Source: Modicisalibacter luteus DSM 23508
GTDB taxonomy: Bacteria; Pseudomonadota; Gammaproteobacteria; Pseudomonadales; Halomonadaceae
Assembly: GCF_000378505.1 (NCBI RefSeq)
Contig: NZ_KB899990.1
Location: 248,001-312,000 of the forward strand
Reading direction: 5' to 3'
DNA length: 64,000 bases
Below the pieces are notes generated by a model that had not been told where the DNA came from, made no database searches, and was given only the letters and a program-made list of their open reading frames with translations. Both the position numbers and the translations under genes were made by a program. Below are positions 18,226-27,109 of the stretch, piece by piece; within the stretch, counting starts at the first letter, position 1; every line of letters begins with the position of its first letter.

Positions 18226-19527
18226 ATGACCGAGCTGGAAACGACACTGGGCGATGCCCAGTCGCGCCTGGAAGCGATCTATGACGATCTCGATGCCGAT
18301 GAGGATGTGCGCCAGCGCCTTGCCCAACCCAGGCTGAGCATTCGCGTCAGTGTTCCCGTTCGCATGGATGACGGTTCGCTGCGTGTTTTTCAGGGCTGGC
18401 GGGTGCAGTACGACGACACCCGGGGGCCGGCCAAGGGCGGCATCCGCTTTCATCCCGATGTCGATGAAGACGAAGTCACGGCGCTGGGTTTCTGGATGGC
18501 GATCAAGTGCAGTGTGCTCGGTCTGCCGTTCGGCGGGGCCAAGGGCGGCGTATGCGTCGATCCCAAGAAGCTGTCGCGTCTCGAACTGGAACGGCTGTCT
18601 CGCGGCTACATTCGCGCCATTCACGACATCATCGGCCCCGACCGCGATATCCCTGCGCCCGACGTGAATACCAATCCCACCGTGATGGGCTGGATGACCG
18701 ACGAGTACGATCAGATCGCCCGCCGACAGGTACCGGCGGTGATTACCGGCAAGCCGCTTGGCCTTGGCGGGTCAGAAGGGCGCGTGGCGGCGACCGGGCG
18801 CGGAGCGTTGCAGGTGTTGAACCTGTGGGTGCAGCGCCAGGGCAAGACACCTCAGGACATGACCGTTGCTGTTCAGGGATTCGGCAATGCCGCCTACCAT
18901 TTTGCCCGCCTGGCCAGGCAGGGTGGCTACCGCATCGTGGCACTGTCGGACTCGAAAGGTGCCATCCTGTCGCGTGACGGGCTCGACCCCGACCCCATCC
19001 ATGAGCACAAGCACGCCACGCGTGAACTCAAGGGCATGCTGTACTGCGAGTCCTCGCTGTGCGAGGAATCCGGCGTGGAGCACATGAGCAACGAGGATCT
19101 GCTGGCGCTCGATGTCGACGTGCTGGTGCTGGCAGCCATGGAAAATCAGATCGACGAGAACAACGTCGACCGGGTGCGCGCCGACAGCATTCTGGAAATC
19201 GCCAATGGCCCGGTAACCTCGGGAGCCGATGCCCGTCTCGAGGAGCGCGGCGTCACCGTGCTGCCGGATGTGCTGGCCAATGCCGGCGGGGTGGTCGTCA
19301 GCTACTACGAATGGGTCCAGAATCGTACCGGCGATTACTGGTCCGCCGACGAGATCGAAGCAAGGCTGGCCGAACGGATTGACCGTGAGGCCACGCGTTG
19401 CTTCGACCTGGCCGAGGAAAAGCGGTTCTCCCTGCGCACCGCGGCCTATCGGCAGGGGCTGGGGCGCATTGCCGATGCCATGACACAGCGTGGCACCCGC
19501 CGTTTCTTCAATGGCGATGCTGGTTGA
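18226..19527 (+). CDS. Glu/Leu/Phe/Val dehydrogenase (glutamate dehydrogenase-like)
   Basis: A 433-residue amino-acid dehydrogenase. The substrate Lys is in PFGGAKGGV, the FRVQ-like segment GWRVQYDDTRGPAKGGIRFHP is typical of GDH, and the NAD(P)-binding motif is VAVQGFGNAA. Length matches hexameric glutamate dehydrogenases of the GdhA/RocG kind. ATG 18226 has AAGGAG before it; the frame continues upstream into the radical SAM gene but overlap there would be long. It deaminates glutamate or a related amino acid to the keto acid. Confidence 0.87.
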   Translation: MTELETTLGDAQSRLEAIYDDLDADEDVRQRLAQPRLSIRVSVPVRMDDGSLRVFQGWRVQYDDTRGPAKGGIRFHPDVDEDEVTALGFWMAIKCSVLGLPFGGAKGGVCVDPKKLSRLELERLSRGYIRAIHDIIGPDRDIPAPDVNTNPTVMGWMTDEYDQIARRQVPAVITGKPLGLGGSEGRVAATGRGALQVLNLWVQRQGKTPQDMTVAVQGFGNAAYHFARLARQGGYRIVALSDSKGAILSRDGLDPDPIHEHKHATRELKGMLYCESSLCEESGVEHMSNEDLLALDVDVLVLAAMENQIDENNVDRVRADSILEIANGPVTSGADARLEERGVTVLPDVLANAGGVVVSYYEWVQNRTGDYWSADEIEARLAERIDREATRCFDLAEEKRFSLRTAAYRQGLGRIADAMTQRGTRRFFNGDAG

Positions 19528-19560
19528 TACGGCGACCACCCATTTCATGGAGAAACTGTC

Positions 19561-20049
19561 ATGACACTACGTATCCCAGCCGGTCACCGCGCATCGCTCA
19601 GCGCCCTGCTGTTGACCCTCACGCTGGGCGTTGCCCAGGCAGCAACAACTGAAGGTCCCTTTCCAGGTATCGAGCATGTGACCAGCCAGGAGTCGGTCAA
19701 CGAGGTCGAGGCGAAGCTACGCAAGGCCCTGGAATCGCGTGGCTTGACGCTGTTCACGGTCATTGATCATGCCCAGGGGGCCGTAGATGCCGGCCAGGAA
19801 TTGCCGCCCACGTTGACCGTGATCTTTGGCAATCCCAAGGTAGACACGCCGATGCTGCAGTGCCAGGGAAGTGCGGCGCTCGACCTGCCGCAAAAGATGG
19901 TGATTCGCAAGGTCGATGACGGGACGCGTATCGAGTGGAATTCCCCGGCTTATCTGGCCGAACGCCACGGCTTGCAGGACTGCGATCTGCCACTGGACGA
20001 CATGGCCGGCGTGGTGGGTGAGATGGCGCACGAAGCGGCGGGCAAGTGA
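19561..20049 (+). CDS. DUF302 domain-containing secreted protein
   Basis: A 162-residue protein with a signal peptide cleaved near AQAATTEG (about residue 27). The rest matches DUF302: LESRGLTLFTVIDHAQGA, LTVIFGNPKVDTPMLQ and IEWNSPAYLAERH. DUF302 proteins form small alpha/beta folds and often lie near redox or metal-stress genes, but no activity is established. It begins 33 bases after the dehydrogenase and is convergent with the next gene across 5 bases. Confidence 0.85.
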   Translation: MTLRIPAGHRASLSALLLTLTLGVAQAATTEGPFPGIEHVTSQESVNEVEAKLRKALESRGLTLFTVIDHAQGAVDAGQELPPTLTVIFGNPKVDTPMLQCQGSAALDLPQKMVIRKVDDGTRIEWNSPAYLAERHGLQDCDLPLDDMAGVVGEMAHEAAGK

Positions 20050-20054
20050 CCCGG

Positions 20055-20690
20055 TCAGATAGAGTCTTGGTGCCAGGCTTGCCAGCGCGCCAGATCTTCG
20101 GGACGATCGATATCCCAGACCACGGCAGGGCAGGCGCACCGCCAGCCGAGTGCGTCGATATGCTCCCGTGTCTGTTGCATGACTCGAGCGCTTCCCCAGT
20201 CGACGCCCTCGAATATCTGGCGGTTGGCACGGCGCAAGCCGACCAGCGCATAGCCGCCATCCTCGGCAGGCAGGAAGACACATTCCACCGTTTCCAGCGC
20301 GACATGGCAACGCTTCAGCAGATCGGGAGTCAATACCGGACAATCGCTACCAATTACCAGGCCAGGACTTGGCATGGCTGCCAAGGCGGCGTACATGCGC
20401 CGGCCCAGGTCTCCGGTTGGCTGTTCACACAGCCGGATGCCGAAGCGTTCGCGACAGGTCTCGAAAAAGGCATATTCCGGTGAGCCTGGGTGGGCCAGCG
20501 AAGTCCATAGAGTGATCGAAGCCGGGGGCGTGGTTGCTACTACAGTTTCCAGCGTCTGCCAGACCAACTGACGATGTAGCTCGGCGGCCCCTTCTGCACC
20601 TAGTTGCGGGATGAGACGTGTCTTGGCCTGGCCGGGGATGGGGGCCTTGGCGAGAATCGCCAGGGGGAACGCGGCGTCAGCGTACGTCAT
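20055..20690 (-). CDS. TIGR04282-type glycosyltransferase-like protein (transferase 1, rSAM/selenodomain-associated)
   Basis: A 211-residue nucleotidyl/glycosyl-transferase-fold protein. It has AKAPIPGQAKTRL at the N-terminus (the CofC/MobA-like nucleotide loop), GSDCPVLTPDLL and PAEDGGYALVGL. This is the pattern of DUF2064/TIGR04282 proteins, found beside arsenosugar or selenium-associated radical SAM genes. The start at 20690 overlaps the end of the upstream transferase gene by 14 bases, so they are coupled. The sugar donor and acceptor are not known. Confidence 0.82.
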   Translation of the reverse strand: MTYADAAFPLAILAKAPIPGQAKTRLIPQLGAEGAAELHRQLVWQTLETVVATTPPASITLWTSLAHPGSPEYAFFETCRERFGIRLCEQPTGDLGRRMYAALAAMPSPGLVIGSDCPVLTPDLLKRCHVALETVECVFLPAEDGGYALVGLRRANRQIFEGVDWGSARVMQQTREHIDALGWRCACPAVVWDIDRPEDLARWQAWHQDSI

Positions 20691-21366
20691 GATATTCCTC
20701 TGCCAGGGTCCGGCTGTCGACGCCTCGCCAGTAGCGGTAGCGCAACCGCCACATCTGAAAGATGGTACGCCAGGTCCCCTGGGCCTCCCAGCGCCGGCCC
20801 GAACTGACGACACGCTCTCGCAGGCATACGGGCGGAGAAAGTCGATTCAGGCGGCGACAAAGCTCGATGTCTTCCATCAGGGGCTGTTCCGGAAAGCCGC
20901 CGACTGTCTCGAAGGCATCACGCGTCATGAACAAAGCCTGGTCGCCGGTGGCTATGCCGGTCAGCCGTGAACGCAGGTTCATGCCAAGTGACACCATCGA
21001 TAGCCAAGGCGAATGTCCTTCCAGGCGGATGTCGAACCGTCCCCACACATGACCATCGACCAAGGCGGCAAGCACTCGTTTGTCGGCTCGGCGTGGCAGG
21101 CGCGTGTCGGCATGCAAGAACAGCAACCGCTCACTTCGGCTGGCACGCGCACCGGCGTTCATCTGAGCCGCTCGACCGGGACGGCTGGTGATGACAAGGC
21201 TGGCATAAGGCGCGGCGAGTCGGCGAGTCTCGTCGGTACTGCCCCCGTCGACGACGATGATTTCGCAGCCACACACCCACAGACCCAGCAACGACGATAG
21301 CTGCGACTCGATGGCCGCAGCCTCGTTGAGGGTAGGGATGATGATGCTGAGTGTCGGCACGTTCAC
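20677..21366 (-). CDS. TIGR04283-type family 2 glycosyltransferase (transferase 2, rSAM/selenodomain-associated)
   Basis: About 229 residues of a GT2-fold transferase: LSIIIPTLNEAAAIE, EIIVVDGGSTDET, LLFLHADTRLP and the acceptor-side GDQALFMTRDAFETVGGFPE. This matches the TIGR04283 group, which pairs with TIGR04282 as here. The start is uncertain: GTG at 21366 or 21360 gives the family N-terminus, and no clear ribosome site precedes either. It lies 44 bases after the GntR gene on the same strand, so read-through from there is possible. Confidence 0.8.
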   Translation of the reverse strand: MNVPTLSIIIPTLNEAAAIESQLSSLLGLWVCGCEIIVVDGGSTDETRRLAAPYASLVITSRPGRAAQMNAGARASRSERLLFLHADTRLPRRADKRVLAALVDGHVWGRFDIRLEGHSPWLSMVSLGMNLRSRLTGIATGDQALFMTRDAFETVGGFPEQPLMEDIELCRRLNRLSPPVCLRERVVSSGRRWEAQGTWRTIFQMWRLRYRYWRGVDSRTLAEEYHDVR

Positions 21367-21410
21367 TATATGGGGTCGTCCGCCATCCTGGCGATGCCTG
21401 CGTAGCGTAT

Positions 21411-22103
21411 TTAGCGATGACCCAGGCGCATGTTGTAGAGGTTGATATAGCGATCCTTGGAAATTCCCAAGTGGTTGCGGCAAAGCCGAATGAGTTCGTC
21501 CCTGTCGCCAGCCTTGAGCGCCTCGATCATAGCGATATGCTCCTGGCGGGCACGCTGAACGCTTGCTTGGTCTGAGGTACCGATCGAACGTATGGCATAG
21601 ACTTTCTGGGCATATTCGTTGATCGTTTCCGACAGGTATTGGTTGCCACAAGCGGCGAACAACGTGCGATGAAAGGCGATGTTGTAGTGGAACACGGCCG
21701 GCAGATCGCCACGGTCCACGGCCTCGTTATGGTGGCGCTGGATTTCTTCCAGTTCGGCCATCACTGTTTTGGGAGCAGGCATGGGAATGCGCTCGGCACT
21801 GGCGATTTCCAGTATCTCGCGCATCGCATAAATGGCTTCGACTTCCTCGGGCGTATAGGATTTTACGAAGGCCCCTCGGTTCTTAATGCGTTCGACTAGC
21901 CCCGTGGTTTCCAACTGAAAGAGGGCCTGCCGGACCATATGACGTTTGCAGTCGAAGCGGACCATGAGGTCCTCCTCTACCAGGCGCTCCTTGGGAAACA
22001 GGCGGCCAATCACGATATCTGCTTCGAGCGCGGCCACGATATCTTCCACACTGGCGGCTTGTCTCATTGGCTCGGCGGAGTTGGTCAAGGGCATTCGTGT
22101 CAT
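21411..22103 (-). CDS. GntR family regulator, FadR/FCD subfamily
   Basis: A 230-residue regulator with an N-terminal winged helix (residues 20-80, ERLVEEDLMVRFDCKRHMVRQAL) and a C-terminal FCD ligand domain (MREILEIASAER, FHRTLFAACGNQYL, EHIAMIEALKAGD). The FCD His residues suit a metal-dependent carboxylate sensor. It sits downstream of a sugar-acid dehydratase and near the divergent transporter, so it probably controls that catabolic cluster through the palindrome at 23967-23990. Start at 22103 follows CCCGGAAGC. Confidence 0.87.
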   Translation of the reverse strand: MTRMPLTNSAEPMRQAASVEDIVAALEADIVIGRLFPKERLVEEDLMVRFDCKRHMVRQALFQLETTGLVERIKNRGAFVKSYTPEEVEAIYAMREILEIASAERIPMPAPKTVMAELEEIQRHHNEAVDRGDLPAVFHYNIAFHRTLFAACGNQYLSETINEYAQKVYAIRSIGTSDQASVQRARQEHIAMIEALKAGDRDELIRLCRNHLGISKDRYINLYNMRLGHR

Positions 22104-22122
22104 TGCAAGCTTCCGGGAAACG

Positions 22123-22146
22123 GCAGGCCGACCCTGGTCGGCCTGC
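22123..22146. terminator. strong hairpin between dehydratase and GntR genes
   Basis: Perfect 11-base arms GCAGGCCGACC / GGTCGGCCTGC around two bases, 16 bases after the dehydratase stop on the minus strand. Only three T residues follow, so it may be an attenuator or a processing signal lowering gntR expression, or a partial terminator. Confidence 0.5.
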
Positions 22147-22162
22147 GAAACGTACTTTACAT

Positions 22163-23881
22163 CTATCTTGGTACGGACTGAGTCATGGGCGGACGGCTGA
22201 AACGAAAATCGCAACCCTCCTCCGCCTGAAGTATCTCTTCCAAGAACAGACGGCGATAGCCAAGGGCCTCTTGGGTTACTAGCGCCGGAGATAGCGATTG
22301 CCGGCGGCGCTCGAGCTCCGCGTCATCTACCAGTAAGGTCAGCTCCCTGGCCCGAGTATCGAGGCGGATAAGGTCGCCATTTCTGACTAGAGCCAGTGGT
22401 CCACCGGCGGCAGCTTCCGGAGAAACGTGCAACACGACAGTGCCTGCGGCGGTGCCACTCATGCGTCCGTCGGAGATACGTACCATGTCCTTGACGCCGC
22501 GACTGGCCAGCTTTTTAGGAATCGGCAAGTAACCAGCTTCGGGCATGCCGGGGGCGCCTTTGGGTCCGATATTCTGTAATACCAGCACGTCGTCAGGGGC
22601 GACGTCCAGCTCAGGGTCGTCGATTCGATTTGCCAGATCATCCATGGAACTGAAGACCACGGCGCGGCCTGTGTGCTGCATTAATTCTGGATGAGCGGCA
22701 GACTGCTTGATGATAGCGCCGTTAGGGGCCAGATTGCCTCTCAGAACAGCAATTCCACCTTGCGGATAGATAGGGTTGTCGTGAGGACGCACCACTTGTT
22801 GATCGATAATTTCTGGCGTGGCGTCGATATTCTCGCCGAGGGTTCGGCCGTTAATTGTCATCGCATCCTCGTGAAGAAGATGCCGGATGGGACGCAGCAG
22901 GGCGGCGAGGCCACCTGCACGATGCAGATCCTCCATGTAGTGCTGCCCCGAAGGCTTGAGGTCGACGAGGACAGGCGTATCACGTCCCAGCCGGTCGAAA
23001 GCCTCCAAGTCTAAGTCGAACCCCAGACGACCGGCGATGGCGGCCAGGTGGACCACGGCATTGGTAGAGCCGCCCAGGGCCAGCAGGACGCGCATTGCAT
23101 TCTCGAAAGCCTGGGGAGTCATAATCAGTGCAGGAGTGACTTTCTCAGCTGCGATACGTACCGCTTCGGTGCCGGTGAGTTCGGCGATCCGGCGTCGATC
23201 TGCCGTGACGGCCGGGGCTGCGGCGCTACCGGGTAGCATCATTCCCATGGCCTCGGCCAGGCAAGCCATGGTGCTTGCCGTTCCCATCACCGAACAGGTC
23301 CCGACGGTAGGAACCAACTGATCATTGACCTCGATGATTTCCTGATCATCGACTTCCCCGGCACGGTAGGCGGCCCAGAAACGCCGGCAGTCAGTACAGG
23401 CGCCCACCCTCGTGCCTCGGTGCGAGCCTACCAGCATGGGCCCCGTCACCAGTTGGATCGCCGGAATACCGGCACTGGCAGCAGCCATCAACTGGGCCGG
23501 CACCGTCTTATCGCAGCCGCCAATCAGGACAACGGCGTCCATGGGCTGGGCGCGGATCATTTCCTCGGTATCCAGCGCCATGAGATTGCGCAGATACATG
23601 CTGGTGGGGTGTGCGAAGGATTCATGCAGCGAGATGGTTGGAAAATCTACCGGGAGGCCGCCGGCCAGCATCACGCCACGCTTAACGCTCTCGACAAGAT
23701 CGTTCACGTTGCCATGGCAGGCATTATATCCGCTGAATGTATTGGCGATGCCAATAACTGGGCGTGACAGCGCATCGTCCGTGTATCCCATGCCCTTAAT
23801 GAAAGCCTTGCGCAGGAAAAGAGAGAATCCTTCGTCACCGTAATTGGTCAGCCGTGTCGACATGCCTTTCTTGTTGGTCAT
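22163..23881 (-). CDS. IlvD/Edd family dehydratase (sugar-acid dehydratase-like)
   Basis: A 572-residue iron-sulfur dehydratase. Likely cluster cysteines lie in YNACHGNVNDL, GGCDKTVPA and GTCSVMGTAST. The start at 23881 has AGGAG 6 bases upstream. Members are dihydroxyacid dehydratase (IlvD), 6-phosphogluconate dehydratase (Edd) and pentonate/hexonate dehydratases. Divergence from a TTT transporter and an aldolase cluster, with a GntR gene behind, argues for a sugar-acid dehydratase giving a 2-keto-3-deoxy acid rather than branched-chain synthesis. The substrate cannot be told. Confidence 0.85.
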   Translation of the reverse strand: MTNKKGMSTRLTNYGDEGFSLFLRKAFIKGMGYTDDALSRPVIGIANTFSGYNACHGNVNDLVESVKRGVMLAGGLPVDFPTISLHESFAHPTSMYLRNLMALDTEEMIRAQPMDAVVLIGGCDKTVPAQLMAAASAGIPAIQLVTGPMLVGSHRGTRVGACTDCRRFWAAYRAGEVDDQEIIEVNDQLVPTVGTCSVMGTASTMACLAEAMGMMLPGSAAAPAVTADRRRIAELTGTEAVRIAAEKVTPALIMTPQAFENAMRVLLALGGSTNAVVHLAAIAGRLGFDLDLEAFDRLGRDTPVLVDLKPSGQHYMEDLHRAGGLAALLRPIRHLLHEDAMTINGRTLGENIDATPEIIDQQVVRPHDNPIYPQGGIAVLRGNLAPNGAIIKQSAAHPELMQHTGRAVVFSSMDDLANRIDDPELDVAPDDVLVLQNIGPKGAPGMPEAGYLPIPKKLASRGVKDMVRISDGRMSGTAAGTVVLHVSPEAAAGGPLALVRNGDLIRLDTRARELTLLVDDAELERRRQSLSPALVTQEALGYRRLFLEEILQAEEGCDFRFSRPPMTQSVPR

Positions 23882-23966
23882 TACCGTCTCCTGATCGAGC
23901 GTTAGCGCGTCTTCGCATCGAGTTAATTGTCTTTGTGAGGCGACATTCGCCTTTAGTTTTATGGTT

Positions 23967-23990
23967 AACAAAATTATTGACAATTTTGTT
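23967..23990. promoter_or_regulatory. palindromic operator candidate upstream of tctC-like gene
   Basis: Perfect inverted repeat AACAAAATT-N6-AATTTTGTT between the divergent dehydratase and TctC-like genes. It overlaps a TTGACA -35-like hexamer at 23978-23983. The AT-rich palindrome in a GC-rich setting and the adjacent GntR/FCD gene make it the likely operator for both directions. Confidence 0.55.
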
Positions 23991-24050
23991 GTAAGAATAC
24001 TAGGTTTCAAACGGCACGCAACAAATACAATGCAAATTGGAGACGCCGAA

Positions 24051-25031
24051 ATGAGATTAAAAACGCTAACTGCCGCACTCGTTGCTGGAATAACCGTATC
24101 CATTACCCCAATGATGGCGAGCGCTGACTACTCTGCAGCCGAGGAGGTCAAGGTGCTCATCGGATTCAAGCCTGGTGGGGGCAGCGACACCCTGGCCCAA
24201 CTCGTCCAGCCCTACCTGAGCGAGAGCCTGGGAGTGAATTTCGTCAACGAGTATCTGCCTGGCGCAGCCGGCGCTATTGCTTGGACACGGCTTACCACCC
24301 AGTCGCCCAAGGATGGCTCGGTTATCAGCGTGACGAATACGCCTATGCTGATGACCAATTACGTCATGAACGATGCCATCTCCTACCGCCAGGATGACTT
24401 CACGCCACTGGCCAATGTCGTCACCGATCCGGCCATCATCGTGGTCTCCAATGACAGCCCCTTCAAGACATTTGCGGACCTCAAGCAAGCCGCAGAGAAA
24501 AAACCTGGAACGGTCACAGTCGGCAATTCTGGCGTCGGTGGTGATGACCACTTCTCGACATTGCTCGTCGAGAACAAGGCGGGTATTGAGTTCAAGAAAG
24601 TGCCCTTCCAAGGCGACAGCCCGTCTGCAACGGCAGCCATGGGCGGCAAGATCGATGCCAGCTTCAACAATGTGGGTACCGTCTACAACCAGATCGAGGC
24701 AGGAAACCTACGCGCCCTGGCTGTGCTGGCCAACGAGCGTCTCGACATCTTGCCTGACGTCCCGACCCTCAAGGAGCAGGGGATTGATGTGGTAGCCGGC
24801 TCCTCCCGTGGCTATAGCGCGCCTGCCGGTATTCCCGAGGAAGCACGCAAGCAACTGGTCGCGGCCTTCGACAAGCTCGCAACCAATGAGGAGTTCCTGG
24901 CTGAGGCCAAGAAGCGCGCTCTCAATGTGGACTTGGTAACGGGGCAGGAATACGACCAGATGTTCCAAGACGTGGAAAGTCAGGTCAAGGAAATGTGGGC
25001 GAACATGGAAGCCAGCGATTCCCAGAAGTAA
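24051..25031 (+). CDS. TctC/Bug family periplasmic binding protein
   Basis: A 326-residue binding protein with a signal peptide cleaved near MMASADYSA (about residue 26). The family pattern is clear: VKVLIGFKPGGGSDTLAQ, the PGAAGAIAW loop and LPDVPTLKEQGID. It captures a carboxylate for the TTT-type importer encoded next. Start 24051 follows TTGGAGA. In this cluster the ligand is likely a sugar acid or other hydroxy-carboxylate. Confidence 0.9.
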   Translation: MRLKTLTAALVAGITVSITPMMASADYSAAEEVKVLIGFKPGGGSDTLAQLVQPYLSESLGVNFVNEYLPGAAGAIAWTRLTTQSPKDGSVISVTNTPMLMTNYVMNDAISYRQDDFTPLANVVTDPAIIVVSNDSPFKTFADLKQAAEKKPGTVTVGNSGVGGDDHFSTLLVENKAGIEFKKVPFQGDSPSATAAMGGKIDASFNNVGTVYNQIEAGNLRALAVLANERLDILPDVPTLKEQGIDVVAGSSRGYSAPAGIPEEARKQLVAAFDKLATNEEFLAEAKKRALNVDLVTGQEYDQMFQDVESQVKEMWANMEASDSQK

Positions 25032-25066
25032 CCGGCGAAATAGCTTGAAATAGAGAGGGGTATGTC

Positions 25067-25543
25067 ATGAACGTTAGCCGTGTATTCCTGGGTATCTCTG
25101 GAGTAGGCGTCGCTGTGTTGTTCTATGTGAATGCACTGGAATATCCAGATGCGGCTGCACAGATGCCCCTCATCTATTCAGTGACGGTCGGGCTGCTGTC
25201 TCTGGCCATGGTGGTGTCCGAAATTTGGAAAAGGAAGATAGCCAGCGGGCCCGACACGGTGGGTGAAGACGAGCCCCAAGCAACCGAAGAAGAGAAGGGG
25301 CGCATGCGGGGAAAGGTTTCTGCCGCCCTCGTCTTCGCCCTGGCCGTCCTTTATGTTCCGCTCATAAATGTGCTGGGCTATTTGATCGCTACCGTGCTGT
25401 TCATGGTGGCTACCTTGGCGATGATTCGCACCGTATCGCTCAAGGTGGCGGCCATCGGTATTGCCGTATTGGTTACGGTCATTTGCCTGGTATTTATCGC
25501 ATTCCTCGGCCTTCCCATACCGTTGCTGCCGTCATTCGTCTGA
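25067..25543 (+). CDS. TctB-type small permease subunit of TTT transporter
   Basis: A 158-residue membrane protein with four hydrophobic segments at about 7-24, 31-50, 83-103 and 115-150, separated by a charged loop EDEPQATEEEKGRMRGK near residue 68-84. Size and position between TctC- and TctA-like genes identify the small TctB subunit, which is poorly conserved in sequence. A GAGAGGGG ribosome site precedes the ATG. Confidence 0.85.
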   Translation: MNVSRVFLGISGVGVAVLFYVNALEYPDAAAQMPLIYSVTVGLLSLAMVVSEIWKRKIASGPDTVGEDEPQATEEEKGRMRGKVSAALVFALAVLYVPLINVLGYLIATVLFMVATLAMIRTVSLKVAAIGIAVLVTVICLVFIAFLGLPIPLLPSFV

Positions 25544-25573
25544 CGTTGCACTCACTCGCTTCAGGTAAAGAAT

Positions 25574-27082
25574 ATGGATACGTCACTAGTCATGACGGGG
25601 CTGACCAATGTCCTCACCTTGACAAATATTGCCTTTGTCGTCGGGGGCACATTGCTGGGGCTATTCGTTGGTACCATGCCGGGGCTCTCGGCGACGATGG
25701 CGCTGGCCCTACTGCTGCCGCTGACGTTCACCTTCGACCCTGCCACCGGGTTGAGCATGCTGGCCTCCATCTACGTCGGGGCCTCCTATGGCGGTTCCAT
25801 CGCTGCCATCCTGTTGAAAACACCAGGCACGCCGGCCGCTGCTGCAACGGTCCTCGACGGCTACCCGCTGTCGCAGCAGGGCCAGGCCGGAAAGGCGCTG
25901 GGTATTTCGTTGTTCGCATCCTTCTTCGGCGGGCTGATGAGCGGTGCGGCGCTCCTGCTGGCAGCTCCGTTGCTGGGCAGCCTGGTCGTCGAGTTCGGCC
26001 CGGTGGAACTGTTCGCCATCGCTGTGCTGGGCATCACCATCATCGGTTCGTTGGCCCAGGGGTCGGTCATCAACGGGCTGTTCTCCGGTGCACTGGGCCT
26101 ATTGATCAGCATCATCGGGATGGACCTGACCACGGCCACACCGCGCATGACCTTCAATAACATCAATCTGTTCTCGGGCGTCGAGTTCACCATTGCCCTG
26201 ATCGGCCTGTTCTCTATTCCCCAGGCGCTGACGCTGATCGAGAACGCACATCGCGACAATAAGGTCGCCAGTCGCATCACCGACCGGCTGGTGCCGCGGT
26301 TCGCCGAACTGAAGGCGCTGATGCCCAATATTCTGCGCTCGGGAGGTATTGGCATCGCTACCGGCCTGATTCCCGGTACTGGCGGTGATACTGCCAGTTG
26401 GTTCGCCTACAACGAGGCCAAGCGCTTCGCCAAGGACAAGAGCCGATTCGGCCAGGGCGACATCGCCGGGGTCGCCGCCCCCGAAGCGGCCAACAATGCG
26501 GTGGTCGGTGGTGCGCTAATTCCCACCATCGCCTTGGGCATCCCGGGCAGTTCTTCCACGGCGATCCTGCTGGGTGCACTGATGGTGCACGGCATTCTGC
26601 CCGGACCCAACCTGCTGACCGAGCATGGCGATGTCACCTACACCCTGATCTGGGCGGTCATGCTGTCCACTGTCTCCCTGCTGATCGTCGGGCTGCTGTT
26701 TACCAAGGCCAGCGTCAGCGTGACCAAGATTCCCGATGGATTCGTCGCCTGCGCCATCATTACGCTGTGCATCATCGGCTCGTTCGCCATCAACAACCGG
26801 ATCTTCGATGTGGGATTGATGCTGGCCTTTGGTCTGTTCGGCTACTGGTTGAAGAAGGCCGATGTATCACCCGCGCCGATGGTGATCGGTCTGATTCTCG
26901 GCCCGGTCATGGAAAACGGTTTCCACCAGTCGATGCTGATCGGTAATGGCAGCTACGGCGTCTTCCTGGAAAGCCCGATCGCCGTGGTGCTATTGGGCAT
27001 CGCCTTGATCTCGGTCCTGCAGGCCACTCCTTTGTTCCGCTGGTTACGCGCGCCGTTCAAGCGCCGCCTCAAACACGGTTGA
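25574..27082 (+). CDS. TctA-type large permease subunit of TTT transporter
   Basis: A 502-residue polytopic membrane protein of the TctA family, with the paired motifs GTMPGLSATMALALLLPLT near residue 36 and GLIPGTGGDTASWFAYNEAKRF near residue 260, and GIPGSSSTAILLGALMVHG. It is the ion-coupled transport subunit; with TctB and TctC it imports a carboxylate across the inner membrane. It overlaps no neighbour and is 27 bases before the enolase-superfamily gene. Confidence 0.92.
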   Translation: MDTSLVMTGLTNVLTLTNIAFVVGGTLLGLFVGTMPGLSATMALALLLPLTFTFDPATGLSMLASIYVGASYGGSIAAILLKTPGTPAAAATVLDGYPLSQQGQAGKALGISLFASFFGGLMSGAALLLAAPLLGSLVVEFGPVELFAIAVLGITIIGSLAQGSVINGLFSGALGLLISIIGMDLTTATPRMTFNNINLFSGVEFTIALIGLFSIPQALTLIENAHRDNKVASRITDRLVPRFAELKALMPNILRSGGIGIATGLIPGTGGDTASWFAYNEAKRFAKDKSRFGQGDIAGVAAPEAANNAVVGGALIPTIALGIPGSSSTAILLGALMVHGILPGPNLLTEHGDVTYTLIWAVMLSTVSLLIVGLLFTKASVSVTKIPDGFVACAIITLCIIGSFAINNRIFDVGLMLAFGLFGYWLKKADVSPAPMVIGLILGPVMENGFHQSMLIGNGSYGVFLESPIAVVLLGIALISVLQATPLFRWLRAPFKRRLKHG

Positions 27083-27109
27083 TCGACCCCGATTCAGGAG
27101 ACTTTTTCA

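Noticed and set aside
22163-23881. Reading the IlvD/Edd protein as 6-phosphogluconate dehydratase of the zwf-pgl-eda pathway
   Set aside because: It is far from eda, in a GntR/TTT-transporter/aldolase cluster, so a sugar-acid dehydratase is the better reading.
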